Counted from the first letter of the stretch, positions 7,710 through 16,754 are shown. The stretch: 24,396 nucleotides of DNA from Pseudomonadota bacterium (GCA_021783435.1 JAJXUC010000045.1:1-24396), one strand, 5' to 3'. Notes: generated by a model from the letters alone, not told the origin. Translations and numbers: made by a program.

Positions 7710-8124
7710 CGGCACGTCGAATCGGTATGTCGGTGCTCAGGCCCGCGCAAGCCAACCGTGCGATGGACATCGTTCGCACAAAGCTCATGCAACGCAACGG
7801 CCGCGTCGACGGCTGGGGGTTGAAGGTGTTTCCATGAAGCCCAAAAACAAACGGCCCCGACGAAACGCCGGAGCCGCCTGCCGACCGAGAATCCCCAGTC
7901 CTTGGCTGTCAATGTAGCAGCTTCGGCCACGGTTTGCCGGGAGTCCGCGACCCGCAGCGGTGCTGGTCGTGTCGTGCAACTCGTCTGCCGCTTCGCGCGA
8001 AACGGCAGGCAAACCGACTTGGTTTACAAAGGGAACAAGCCATGTCCTGTCCAAGCCTGATCGACCGTATGAAGTGCGCGTCCGGGCCAGTTGCAGCGCC
8101 GACGCTCTGCTCGGGCCGCAAGTC
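7710..8124. other. 415-bp spacer between the DUF1828 gene and hsdR
   Basis: No convincing gene. A 37-codon open frame at 7727-7840 (MSVLRPAQANRAMDIVR...) is a possible small protein or a C-terminal remnant; nothing supports expression. The frame of hsdR is open back to 7960, but the upstream part is not protein-like and the homologous remnant at 6183 begins near the ATG at 8125. A terminator-like hairpin on the minus strand occupies 7843-7876. No clear hsdR promoter was found. Confidence 0.5.
7843..7876 (-). terminator. Intrinsic terminator facing leftward
   Basis: On the minus strand CGGCTCCGGCG and CGTCGGGGCCG form an 11-bp stem with two G-U pairs and a TTT loop, followed by TTTGTTTTTG. 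On the plus strand the same stem has two mismatches and no T-run, so the leftward orientation is favoured. No leftward gene is recognised upstream of it. Confidence 0.6.
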
Positions 8125-11100
8125 ATGAGCGGCGCCATCCTCGAAGACCATCTCGAACAAGCCGCGCTGCAATGGCTCTCGGCATTGGGCTGGCAAGTTG
8201 CCCACGGCCCCGACATCTCCCCGCCGGATGGCAAGACCCCGGGTACCGAGCGCGTCACCTACCGCCAGGTCATCCTCACCGCGCGCCTGCGCCAGGCCAT
8301 CCGTCGCCTCAACCCCCACGTCCCCGCAGGTGCCCAGGACGGCGCCTTGCGTCAGGTGCTGAACCTGAGCATCCCCGGCCTGCTGGCGGCCAACCGCCAG
8401 TTCAACCGCTGGCTGGTCGAAGGCGTGCCGGTGGAGTACCAGAAAGACGGCGAAACCCGCGGCGACCGCGTGCGGCTCGTCGACTTTGCCGACGTGGGGC
8501 GCAACGACTGGCTGGCGGTCAACCAGTTCACCGTGCAAGGCCCCAAGCACACCCGCCGGCCCGACCTCGTGCTGTTCCTCAACGGCCTGCCACTGGTGGT
8601 CATCGAACTGAAGAACCCCGGCGACGAGAACGCCGACCTCTGGGCCGCGTACAACCAACTCCAGGCCTACAAGGACGACATCCCCGACCTGTTCACCCCC
8701 AACGCTTTGCTGGTGCTGTCCGACGGTACCTCGGCGCGCATGGGCGCGCTCTCCGCCGAGCGCGAGCGCTTCATGGCCTGGCGCACCATCGACGGCCACA
8801 GCACCGACCCGCTGGGGCCGATGCGCGAGCTGGAAACCCTCATCCACGGCGCCTTCGCCCCGGCGCTGCTGCTGGACTACCTGCAGCACTTCATCCTGTT
8901 CGAGGATGATGGCGGCCTCGTCAAGAAAGTGGCCGGCTACCACCAGTTCCATGCCGTGCGCGCCGTGGTCGAGAGCGTGCTCGAGGCCTCCGCCCCCGGC
9001 GGCTCGCGCAAGGGCGGGGTGGTGTGGCACACCCAGGGTGCGGGCAAGAGCATCGAGATGACCTGCCTGGCCGGCATGCTCATGGGCCACCCGGAACTCA
9101 AGAACCCCACGGTCTTGATGGTCACCGACCGCAACGACCTGGACAACCAGCTGTTCGGCGTGTTCGCCGGAGCCACCGAGCTGCTGCACGAAACCCCGGT
9201 GCAGGCCGCCACCCGCCCCAGGCTGCGCGAGCTGCTGGGCAACCGCCCCAGTGGGGGCATCGTCTTCTCCACCATCCAGAAGTTCACCCCGGGAGAGGAT
9301 GAAGACATGTTCCCGGTGCTGTCCGAGCGCAGCAACATCATCGTCATCTGCGACGAGGCCCACCGCAGCCAGTACGGCTTTGCCGCCAAGCTGCCCGGAC
9401 AGGACGAGGCTGCACGCCGCTACCGCCAGAGCGCAGCCGAGCCGCTGAGCGTGCAGGATGCCGGCGCGATTGGGGCCAGCACGGCCTTGCTCACGGCAGC
9501 CCCGGCCTCCAGCGTGCGCTACGGCTACGCCCAATACCTGCGCGACGCGCTGCCCAACGCCACCTTCGTCGCCTTCACCGGCACGCCGGTGTCACTGGAC
9601 GACCGCGACACCCGCGCCGTGTTCGGCGACTATGTCCACATCTACGACATCGAGCAGGCGGTCAAAGACGGGGCCACCGTGCCCATCTACTTCGAGTCCC
9701 GCCTGGCCAAGCTGGAGCTCAAGGACGAGAACACCGCGCTGCTCGACGCCGAGGTCGACGAACTCAGCGAGGACGAGGAAGACGACGGCAGCAAGGCCGC
9801 ACGCTACCGCCGCTGGGCAGCGCTGGAACAACTGGTCGGCAGCCCGCCGCGCATCCAACAGGTGGCCGCCGACATCGTGCAGCACTTCGACAACCGTCTG
9901 GCCGCCCTGGATGGCAAGGCCATGGTGGTGGGCATGAGCCGCGCGGTCTGCGTGCATCTGTATGACGCCATCGTCGCCCTGCGCCCCGCATGGCACAACC
10001 CCGACCCGAGCCAGGGCGCCATCAAAATCATCATGACCGGCGCGGCCTCCGACAAACCGCTGCTCAAGGCCCACATCTACTCCAAGGACACCCGCAAGCG
10101 CCTGGAGCGCCGCTTCAAGGACCCGGCCGACCCGTTCAAGCTGGTCATCGTGCGCGACATGTGGCTCACCGGCTTCGATGCGCCCTGCCTGCACACCATG
10201 TACGTCGACAAGCCCATGCGCGGCCACAACCTGATGCAAGCCATCGCCCGGGTGAACCGCGTGTTCAAGGACAAGCCCGGCGGCCTGGTGGTGGACTACA
10301 TCGGCATCGCCAATGAACTCAAGGCCGCACTGAAGGACTACACCCAGGCCAAGGGCCGGGGGCGACCGACCATCGACACCCAGGAAGCCCTGGCCGTGCT
10401 GCTGGAGAAGATGGACGTGCTCCACGGAATCCTGCATGGCTGCGATTACGCCGGCTTCAAGACCCAGGCCTGGCAACTGCTGCCGCAGGTGGCCAACCAT
10501 GTGCTGGGGCAGGACGATGGCAAGACGCGCTTCGCCGATGCGGTGCTGGCCGCGACCCGCGCGTTCGCGCTGTGCTGCACGCTGGACGATGCGCTGCAAC
10601 ATCGGGACGAACTCGCCTTCCTGCAGGCGGTGAACGCCGCCATCACCAAGCATGGCAATGCCGACAAGGCGCTCAGCGACGAGCAGAAGGAACATGCGCT
10701 GCGGCAAATCATCAGCAAGGCCGTGGCCAGCCCCGAGGTGGTGGACATCTTCCAGGCGGCGGGACTGAACAAGCCGAACATCGGCATTCTGTCGGACGCA
10801 TTCCTCGACGATGTGCGCCACATGAAAGAGCGCAACCTGGCGGTGGAATTGCTGGAGCGCCTGCTCAAGGACGACATCCGCGCCCGCTTCAAGACCAATG
10901 TGGTGAAGTCGGCCAAATTCTCGGAACTGCTGCAGGACAGCCTCAAGCGCTACCGCAACCGCGCCATCGAGACGGCACAGGTCATCGAGGAACTCATCGC
11001 CATGGCCAAGCAGTTCCAGGAGGACGCCCTGCGCGGCGATGCCCTGGGGCTGAGCCAGGACGAGCAGGCCTTCTACGACGCCCTGGCGACCAACGAAGCG

Positions 11101-11334
11101 GCGGTGCGGGAGCTGGGCGACGAGACCCTAAAGAAGATTGCGGTCGAGATCACCCAGCGGCTGCGCAATTCGGTGACGGTGGACTGGTCGGTGCGCGATG
11201 CGGTGCGTGCCAAACTGCGGGTGATGGTGCGTACCCTGCTCAAGCGCTACAAGTACCCGCCGGACAAGCAGGAGGAGGCCACCGAGATGGTGCTGCGGCA
11301 GGCGGAGATGCTGTCGGCGGAGTGGGTGGCATGA
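8125..11334 (+). CDS. hsdR: Type I restriction endonuclease subunit HsdR
   Basis: The 1069-residue motor and nuclease subunit of the type I complex. The N-terminal PD-(D/E)xK nuclease core is visible as RPDLVLFLNGLPLVVIELKNP (about residues 149-169). The SF2 translocase follows: Walker A in HTQGAGKS (about 303-310), DRNDLDNQ, the DEAH box in CDEAHRSQYG, and FTGTP, with a C-terminal helical domain. Start is set at ATG 8125 because the hsdR remnant at 6183 aligns from there and the preceding 55 open codons do not look like protein. It looks intact and full length. It is about 5.7 kb downstream of hsdS and so cannot share a simple operon with it. Confidence 0.95.
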   Translation: MSGAILEDHLEQAALQWLSALGWQVAHGPDISPPDGKTPGTERVTYRQVILTARLRQAIRRLNPHVPAGAQDGALRQVLNLSIPGLLAANRQFNRWLVEGVPVEYQKDGETRGDRVRLVDFADVGRNDWLAVNQFTVQGPKHTRRPDLVLFLNGLPLVVIELKNPGDENADLWAAYNQLQAYKDDIPDLFTPNALLVLSDGTSARMGALSAERERFMAWRTIDGHSTDPLGPMRELETLIHGAFAPALLLDYLQHFILFEDDGGLVKKVAGYHQFHAVRAVVESVLEASAPGGSRKGGVVWHTQGAGKSIEMTCLAGMLMGHPELKNPTVLMVTDRNDLDNQLFGVFAGATELLHETPVQAATRPRLRELLGNRPSGGIVFSTIQKFTPGEDEDMFPVLSERSNIIVICDEAHRSQYGFAAKLPGQDEAARRYRQSAAEPLSVQDAGAIGASTALLTAAPASSVRYGYAQYLRDALPNATFVAFTGTPVSLDDRDTRAVFGDYVHIYDIEQAVKDGATVPIYFESRLAKLELKDENTALLDAEVDELSEDEEDDGSKAARYRRWAALEQLVGSPPRIQQVAADIVQHFDNRLAALDGKAMVVGMSRAVCVHLYDAIVALRPAWHNPDPSQGAIKIIMTGAASDKPLLKAHIYSKDTRKRLERRFKDPADPFKLVIVRDMWLTGFDAPCLHTMYVDKPMRGHNLMQAIARVNRVFKDKPGGLVVDYIGIANELKAALKDYTQAKGRGRPTIDTQEALAVLLEKMDVLHGILHGCDYAGFKTQAWQLLPQVANHVLGQDDGKTRFADAVLAATRAFALCCTLDDALQHRDELAFLQAVNAAITKHGNADKALSDEQKEHALRQIISKAVASPEVVDIFQAAGLNKPNIGILSDAFLDDVRHMKERNLAVELLERLLKDDIRARFKTNVVKSAKFSELLQDSLKRYRNRAIETAQVIEELIAMAKQFQEDALRGDALGLSQDEQAFYDALATNEAAVRELGDETLKKIAVEITQRLRNSVTVDWSVRDAVRAKLRVMVRTLLKRYKYPPDKQEEATEMVLRQAEMLSAEWVA

Positions 11335-11442
11335 AATGGCCCGGGCGCAACATCGCCAACGGTCTCACTGTCTACAGCTCTACAAAGGAGGTCCGGTGGA
11401 TTCGCACAGTTCCGCCGCTCGTCTGGCAATGACGAAGCCGGC

Positions 11443-12225
11443 TCATAGCAACAACGACATGCGGGCAGCCGCTTCTTTCAGCGCCGGTAGATGCTCAAGT
11501 ATCCGGTCGAGCGACAGACGCGTCACTGGCCCATGCACAGCCATTGCGGCGCGAATCTCGCCAGCAGCGTCTCGCACAGGCACCGCAACGGCGATTAGTC
11601 CAGCGATGAACTCCTCGATGTCGACAGCGTAGCCATTCGCCGCCGTGCGCTCGCAGTCCTCCCGCAGTGCAGCGGCTGTGGTCAGGGTGTTGGGCGTCAA
11701 GCGAGCCAACTCCAATTGCCCGAGCACGCGTGCGCGCCGCTCGCTCGTCATTGAGGCCAGGAACAACTTGCCACTCGCCGTGCAGTGCAGGGGCACATGC
11801 ACCCCGACGTCGAGTTGAAGGCGCCATGGCCAGGGGGCTTCCACGCGATCGAGGTAGAGCACCTCGACCCCGTCTAGAGTCGTGAAATTGCAGGTTTCTC
11901 CTACACGCGCAACCAAGTCGGTGAGTACTGCATGGCGTAGTCCACGCACCGTTGAATGGCTCAGGGCATCGAAGGCCAACTTGCGCAGAGCAGGCCCGAC
12001 CGCGAATGCTCGTTCGTCGACATCGCGTGCAATGAATCGAAGTTCCAGCAGCTGACTGCATAAGCGATGCACCGTTGCCTTGGGCAATCCCAGTCCCGTC
12101 GCGATCTCGGCCAAGGTCATCGCGCGGCCCGCGTCTGTGATGAAAGCCAGCAAGCGCAGGCTGCGTTCGGCAGATGAACCTGTGGACACTGCGGGCTCAG
12201 CGGATGAAGACAAAGGTTGTTGCAT
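11443..12225 (-). CDS. IclR-family transcriptional regulator (divergent from the GMC dehydrogenase)
   Basis: A 260-residue IclR regulator. The N-terminal winged helix-turn-helix spans about residues 18-75 (SLRLLAFITDAG; MTLAEIATGLGLPKATVHRLC). The C-terminal effector domain contains VGETCNFTTLDGVEVLYLDRVE and VPLHCTASGKLFLA, the usual IclR ligand-domain landmarks, and EEFIAGLIAVAVPV. It is divergently transcribed from the GMC gene with a 163-bp gap holding a 17-bp palindrome, so it likely controls that gene and itself. It resembles the second IclR regulator here (16755), suggesting paralogues. The effector may be the sulfonate substrate or its aldehyde; this is inference. Confidence 0.93.
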   Translation of the reverse strand: MQQPLSSSAEPAVSTGSSAERSLRLLAFITDAGRAMTLAEIATGLGLPKATVHRLCSQLLELRFIARDVDERAFAVGPALRKLAFDALSHSTVRGLRHAVLTDLVARVGETCNFTTLDGVEVLYLDRVEAPWPWRLQLDVGVHVPLHCTASGKLFLASMTSERRARVLGQLELARLTPNTLTTAAALREDCERTAANGYAVDIEEFIAGLIAVAVPVRDAAGEIRAAMAVHGPVTRLSLDRILEHLPALKEAAARMSLLL

Positions 12226-12243
12226 AGGTTAAACTAAGTTATT

Positions 12244-12260
12244 TGGGACGAATCGTTCCA
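12244..12260. promoter_or_regulatory. IclR operator palindrome
   Basis: TGGGACGAATCGTTCCA pairs at 7 of 8 positions around a central base, the size and symmetry typical of IclR boxes. It lies 3 bp upstream of a TTGACC -35 box for the GMC gene and 18 bp before the regulator's own ATG. Confidence 0.6.
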
Positions 12261-12263
12261 CTA

Positions 12264-12302
12264 TTGACCGCATTGCCATGGATTGGGTGTAGCCTACCCA
12301 AT
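12264..12302 (+). promoter_or_regulatory. Promoter region of the GMC dehydrogenase with a second inverted repeat
   Basis: TTGACC (12264-12269) is a strong -35; at 17-18 bp spacing only weak -10 matches (GTGTAG / TGTAGC) exist, as expected for an activator-dependent promoter. ATTGGGT and ACCCAAT (12282-12302) form a perfect 7-bp inverted repeat across the -10 region, a possible second operator. Confidence 0.45.
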
Positions 12303-12388
12303 GGAGCAATTGGGGAGTTGAAGGCGCCTGTCATGCTGCAACCAGCAGTGCAGTGCGCACACTCCTGGGCTAGCAAGGAGAAGCAGCT

Positions 12389-13996
12389 ATGTCTGAGCAG
12401 TTTGACTACATCGTAGTGGGAGCGGGCTCTGCCGGATCAGTCTTGGCAGCTAGGCTCAGCGAGGATCCGAGCACTCGTGTGCTGCTGCTCGAGGCTGGGC
12501 CGCCAGATCGATCGTTCTGGATTCACCTGCCTATTGGCTATGGCAAAACCATGTGGAGCAAAAAATACAACTGGTGCTTCCACACTGATCCAGAGCCGAA
12601 CATGAACGGCAGGCGCATCTACTGGCCACGGGGCAAGACCCTGGGTGGGTCAAGCTCAATCAATGGCCTGATCTACATCCGTGGTCAGCGTGAAGATTAC
12701 GATCATTGGGCCGCGCTGGGCAACGAAGGTTGGAGCTATGACCAAGTGCTACCCTATTTTGTCCGCTCGGAACGCAATCAGCGCGGCCCCGGCACCTACC
12801 ACGGCGGTGGTGGGCCGCTTTGCGTGTCCAATATAGATGCACGTCATGAGTTGATCGAGGCCTTCATCGATGGAGCCGGTGAATGCGGGATCCCACGCAC
12901 CGAAGACTTCAATGGCGCCATACAGGAAGGTGCTGGCTACTACCAGCTCACCACCTGGAAAGGCTGGCGCTGTAGCGCGGCGAAGGCCTACCTCGCGCCA
13001 GCGCGCGGTCGTAACAACCTACGCATTGCCACGCGTGCACAGGCCACCGGAATCGTGATCAAAAACGGGCGCGCCGTTGGCGTTCGCTACCGCCAGCACG
13101 GACGCGACCTAGAGGTGCAATGCAACGCCGAGGTGCTGTTGGCGGCTGGTGCGATCCAGTCGCCACAACTGTTGCAGTTGTCTGGCATCGGGTCGGTCGA
13201 CCTATTGCGAAATTTTGGCATCCCGGTTGTCGCCGATCTGCCTGGGGTGGGCGAAAACTTGCAGGATCACCTGCAGGTGCGCCTGATCTACGAGTGCACC
13301 AAGCCGATCACGACCAACGACGCTCTCAACTCGTGGATCGGCCGCATCCGGCTAGGACTGGAGTGGCTGCTGCAACGCAGCGGCCCGCTCGCAGTAGGTA
13401 TCAACCAGGGGGGTTGTTTCATGCGCGCGCTTCTGGGCGAGTCGACTACCCCCGACATTCAGTTCCACGTCGCCACGCTGTCAGCCGACATGGCTGGCGG
13501 TGCAGTCCATCCATTTTCCGGCTTCACGTTGTCGGTGTGCCAGCTTCGCCCTGAATCGCGTGGCACCGTGCGCATTCGTTCGACGGACCCATTTGAGCCG
13601 CCGTCGATGCAGCCGAATTACCTTTCCACCGATCTCGACCGCCGCACCACGGTCGCGGCCTTGCGCGCGGCGCGCTCGATCGCCGCGGCACCGGCTATGC
13701 AACCCTACGTAAAACGCGAAGTCAAGCCGGGGCCAGAAGCCGACGATGATGCCTCGCTGCTTGAGTTCGCCCGGAACACCGGTGCCACCATCTTTCATCC
13801 CAGCGGCACCTGCCGCATGGGCAACGATGCGATGTCGGTGGTGGATGAACGCCTGCGCGTGCATGGCCTACAGGGGCTACGCGTGATCGACTGTTCGGTG
13901 ATGCCCACGCTGGTTTCGGGAAACACCAACGCCCCGGCGATCATGATGGCAGAAAAAGCTGTCGACATGATTCGCGCAGACGCCAGCGTAGGCTGA
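12389..13996 (+). CDS. GMC-family FAD-dependent alcohol dehydrogenase, candidate isethionate dehydrogenase
   Basis: A 535-residue choline-dehydrogenase-like flavoprotein. The FAD-binding motif GAGSAG is at residues 11-16 and the dinucleotide-fold Glu at the end of VLLLEAG. GKTLGGSSSINGLIYIRG and GAIQSPQLLQLSGIG match the two GMC signatures. The catalytic pair would be His470 (FHPSGTCRMG) and Asn514 (GNTNAPA). There is no signal peptide. AAGGAG 8 bp upstream supports the start. It faces cobT and lies near xsc-pta, so oxidation of a 2-carbon alcohol sulfonate (isethionate) to sulfoacetaldehyde is the natural proposal; the known isethionate dehydrogenase IseJ is also a GMC enzyme. Choline-like or other alcohol substrates cannot be excluded. 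Electrons probably go to the respiratory chain. Confidence 0.85.
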   Translation: MSEQFDYIVVGAGSAGSVLAARLSEDPSTRVLLLEAGPPDRSFWIHLPIGYGKTMWSKKYNWCFHTDPEPNMNGRRIYWPRGKTLGGSSSINGLIYIRGQREDYDHWAALGNEGWSYDQVLPYFVRSERNQRGPGTYHGGGGPLCVSNIDARHELIEAFIDGAGECGIPRTEDFNGAIQEGAGYYQLTTWKGWRCSAAKAYLAPARGRNNLRIATRAQATGIVIKNGRAVGVRYRQHGRDLEVQCNAEVLLAAGAIQSPQLLQLSGIGSVDLLRNFGIPVVADLPGVGENLQDHLQVRLIYECTKPITTNDALNSWIGRIRLGLEWLLQRSGPLAVGINQGGCFMRALLGESTTPDIQFHVATLSADMAGGAVHPFSGFTLSVCQLRPESRGTVRIRSTDPFEPPSMQPNYLSTDLDRRTTVAALRAARSIAAAPAMQPYVKREVKPGPEADDDASLLEFARNTGATIFHPSGTCRMGNDAMSVVDERLRVHGLQGLRVIDCSVMPTLVSGNTNAPAIMMAEKAVDMIRADASVG

Positions 13997-14014
13997 GCGG
14001 CCAGGTCGGTCTTT

Positions 14015-15742
14015 TCAGCCTCGACCCCTGCGCGCGATCATGCCGAGAATCTCACGCAACGCGCCATTTCCATGCAAGGTGGTGAGGTCGATGGCCACGC
14101 TGCTGCTGTAGTAGGCCCCTAGGTCAAGGCCGACGCCGATGCCATAGATCTCCGCATCGCCACGGTGCTCACGCCGTAGCACGACGTCGCGCAGGTGGTG
14201 TTCGAGGTAGCTGGAGTCGTTGGCGAGCTGAGTCGCACTGTCCATTGGACAGCCGTCAGAAATCACGAGAAGCAGGCGCCGGCCCTCGCCATGCCCCTGC
14301 ATGCGCTCGCAGGCCCAGTCGACGGCCTCGCCGTCGATGCCCTCGCGGAACAGGTCGCCCTTGAGGAGAGCAGCGATCTGCGCACGGCTACGGCGCCACG
14401 ATTGCTCGTGCGCCTTGAAGACTAGATGCAGAGACTCGTTGAGGCGCCCCGGATGCTTCGGCCGCTCGGCAAGCTGCCACTCGCGGCGCGCGCGTCCCCC
14501 GTTCCAGGCTCCCGTAGTGAAACCAAGGATCTCATTGCCGATGCCAGCCATGTCCAGCGCACGAGAAAACACGTCGACCAGAGTTGCGACGGCAACGATG
14601 TGCTGGCGCATCGAGCCTGAGCAGTCGATCAGAAAGCTCAGTTGGCAATTCGCCACCAGTTCTGTAGGCTCAACACGAAACAGGCGCCGCTCTGATGGCG
14701 ATGCCACCAATTGCGCCAAGCGCCGGCCATCGATGCGACCCTGCTCGTGTCCGCCTTCCCATCCGTCGACCTGTGGCTGGGCCAACAGGGCTTTGAGTTC
14801 GCGAGTTAGCCGAGAGACATTGATGCCGCTGTCGATGATGTGCTCGTCGAGCTGCTGGCGCAACTCGGCCAGCAGCGGCTGGCGCACCAGATCTGCCGCG
14901 AAGCACTCACGATCCCAGGCCCGTGTGTACACGCGGTAGGCACTTTCGGACCCGTCTAGCAGCGTGCTGCGTCCGAAGGCGGCCACTGGCAGAGCGTCAT
15001 CACCGCCGCTGTCGACATCGAGCAACAAGGCAAAGGCCTTGGGCGTACCCTCTGCCGCATCACCGGACACAGCGCCGTCGGCGCTAGGCTCAGCCTGCGC
15101 TGCGTGGGCGCGCTCGGCCACCGCGGCAGCCAGCGCTAACGCAGCGCGCGCGTAGGCTTCCTGGTCATGGCGGCACAGGCGTAGGGCGCGCAAATCGGGG
15201 CCGAAGGTTGGTGCCAGAGCAGCGCGGGTGGCCTCGATCAGATCGGCCGATTGCTCGGGCAGGCTCTCTCCAGTGACGTGCGTGCGACAAACCTGTGCGA
15301 CGGTAAACAACAGGATGCCTAGCGCGCTTTCGGTCAGCCCCGAGGCCACAAACTCTTGCGACCATCTGCGGAAACGATGGCGCAGATTGCGCTGCAGTCC
15401 GCGCTGTGCTGGCAGCGCCAGCGACTCGACGCGAAACTGCTCGAGCAGGTCGAAAATCAACCGCGCGATGGGGTCCGCCGGGTACAGACGGGCATGCAGC
15501 GCAGCATCAGATAGCGACACGCGCAGCGCCAGGCCGTCAGCGGCACCACGAAATGAGGTGAAATCGGCCTGCCCGAAGACCGGATACAGGTGCGCAGCAA
15601 ATCGCGGCAGGCGTCTGCGGCGGCGGTAAAGGCGGCCCGCGAGCAATTGCAGGTCGCGCTGCCCGGCCACGGCGCGGATGGCCGCCCCGCAAAGATCCTC
15701 GACTCTGCGTTGTAGCCTGACCCGTGTGCGCTCGTCGGACAT
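14015..15742 (-). CDS. cobT: CobT-like VWA-domain protein (MoxR-partner)
   Basis: A 575-residue protein with a helical N-terminal CobT-like region (about 1-215), a short acidic linker (about 220-255) and a C-terminal von Willebrand A domain. Its MIDAS begins DCSGS (Asp373, Ser375, Ser377) and SDG follows near 495. In aerobic cobalamin synthesis CobT and CobS assist CobN in inserting cobalt, but no CobN or other cobalamin gene is visible here. Canonical CobT carries a longer acidic linker and, as I recall, DNSGSM at the MIDAS. The gene is last in a leftward operon iclR-cobS-cobT, 12 bp after cobS, and converges with the GMC gene. A role as metal-dependent adaptor of an AAA+ activase is the best general reading. 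Confidence 0.85.
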   Translation of the reverse strand: MSDERTRVRLQRRVEDLCGAAIRAVAGQRDLQLLAGRLYRRRRRLPRFAAHLYPVFGQADFTSFRGAADGLALRVSLSDAALHARLYPADPIARLIFDLLEQFRVESLALPAQRGLQRNLRHRFRRWSQEFVASGLTESALGILLFTVAQVCRTHVTGESLPEQSADLIEATRAALAPTFGPDLRALRLCRHDQEAYARAALALAAAVAERAHAAQAEPSADGAVSGDAAEGTPKAFALLLDVDSGGDDALPVAAFGRSTLLDGSESAYRVYTRAWDRECFAADLVRQPLLAELRQQLDEHIIDSGINVSRLTRELKALLAQPQVDGWEGGHEQGRIDGRRLAQLVASPSERRLFRVEPTELVANCQLSFLIDCSGSMRQHIVAVATLVDVFSRALDMAGIGNEILGFTTGAWNGGRARREWQLAERPKHPGRLNESLHLVFKAHEQSWRRSRAQIAALLKGDLFREGIDGEAVDWACERMQGHGEGRRLLLVISDGCPMDSATQLANDSSYLEHHLRDVVLRREHRGDAEIYGIGVGLDLGAYYSSSVAIDLTTLHGNGALREILGMIARRGRG

Positions 15743-15754
15743 CGCCCGCCGCCC

Positions 15755-16735
15755 TCAGCCGCCGATGCCGGTTGTGGCCTGCGACTCGCCAAGCTCGATG
15801 TCGAAACAGCGCTGGAAGTACTCGGCGACCAGTGCTTTCTCGGCTTCGTCGCACTTATTCAGAAAGGACAGTCGAAATGCGAGAGCCGGATCGTGGAAGA
15901 TCTCGCAGTTCTCGGCCCAAGTGATCACGGTACGCGGAGACATCAGGGTCGACAGATCACCAGCGGCGAAGCCACGCCGCGTCAGCTCGGCAACCGCCAC
16001 CATGGACGCCACCAAAGCGCGTCCAGCCTCATTGTCTTTGCCCGGCACGCGCGCCAGCACGATGGCCATTTCCTCGCCGGCAGACAGGTAGCTGAGCGAT
16101 GCGACGATGTCCCAGCGGTCGATTTGCGCATGATTAAGCCGCTGCACGCCGTGGTACAACCCGTTGAGATTTCCCAACCCGACCGTATTCGCGGTCGCAA
16201 ACAGGCGAAAGTACGGATGAGGGCGCAGCACCCGGTTCTGGTCAGTCAACGTGAACTTGCCGTCGCGCTCGAGGATGCGCTGGATGACAAACATCACGTC
16301 CGGACGCCCTGCGTCATACTCGTCGAAAATCAAGGCAACCGGACGTTGCAATGCCCACGGCACGATGCCCTCCTGGAATTCAGTAACCTGAGCACCATCG
16401 CGCAGCACCACGGCGTCCTTGCCGACCAAGTCCAGGCGACTGATGTGGGCGTCCAGGTTGACACGCACACAGGGCCAATTCAGACGCGCAGCGACTTGCT
16501 CGATGTGCGTCGATTTACCGGTTCCGTGCAGCCCTTGCACCATGACTCGTCGATTACGTCGGAACCCTGCAAGCAGCGCGAGGGTGACATCCGGGTTGAA
16601 ACGATAGGCCTCATCAATCTCCGGAACGTGGTCGTCACGCTCGCGAAAAGCTGGAACCTGCAGGTCGGAGTTGATCCCGAATGTTTCGCGTACGCCAAGC
16701 AGGCAGTCGGGCTGAAAGGTGTTGATGTCGAGCAT
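15755..16735 (-). CDS. cobS: CobS-like AAA+ ATPase (MoxR superfamily)
   Basis: A 326-residue AAA+ ATPase very close in layout to CobS. Walker A is GLHGTGKST (residues 68-76) and Walker B is ALIFDEYD (about 134-141). HIEQVAARLNWPCVRVNLD, GRPDVMFVIQR, FATANTVGLG and LSTLMSPRTVITWAENCEIF are all CobS-like landmarks. Start is ATG 16735; the longer frame from 16795 overlaps the regulator and adds non-conserved residues. It begins 19 bp after the IclR gene and ends 12 bp before cobT, so the three form one operon. Family is secure; whether it serves cobalt chelation or activates a sulfonate enzyme is open. Confidence 0.9.
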   Translation of the reverse strand: MLDINTFQPDCLLGVRETFGINSDLQVPAFRERDDHVPEIDEAYRFNPDVTLALLAGFRRNRRVMVQGLHGTGKSTHIEQVAARLNWPCVRVNLDAHISRLDLVGKDAVVLRDGAQVTEFQEGIVPWALQRPVALIFDEYDAGRPDVMFVIQRILERDGKFTLTDQNRVLRPHPYFRLFATANTVGLGNLNGLYHGVQRLNHAQIDRWDIVASLSYLSAGEEMAIVLARVPGKDNEAGRALVASMVAVAELTRRGFAAGDLSTLMSPRTVITWAENCEIFHDPALAFRLSFLNKCDEAEKALVAEYFQRCFDIELGESQATTGIGG

Positions 16736-16754
16736 GGATGCATCCGGAGAAAGG

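Noticed and set aside
7960..8124. Upstream 55-codon extension of hsdR
   Set aside because: Not protein-like and not shared by the homologous hsdR remnant at 6183, which aligns from the ATG at 8125.
7909..9534. 541-codon open frame antisense to hsdR
   Set aside because: It mirrors the intact, motif-rich hsdR and reads as Gly/Val/Ala/His-rich filler; GC-driven shadow.
9592..10821. 409-codon open frame antisense to hsdR
   Set aside because: Same reason; no family features, and it lies fully within the hsdR helicase and C-terminal regions.
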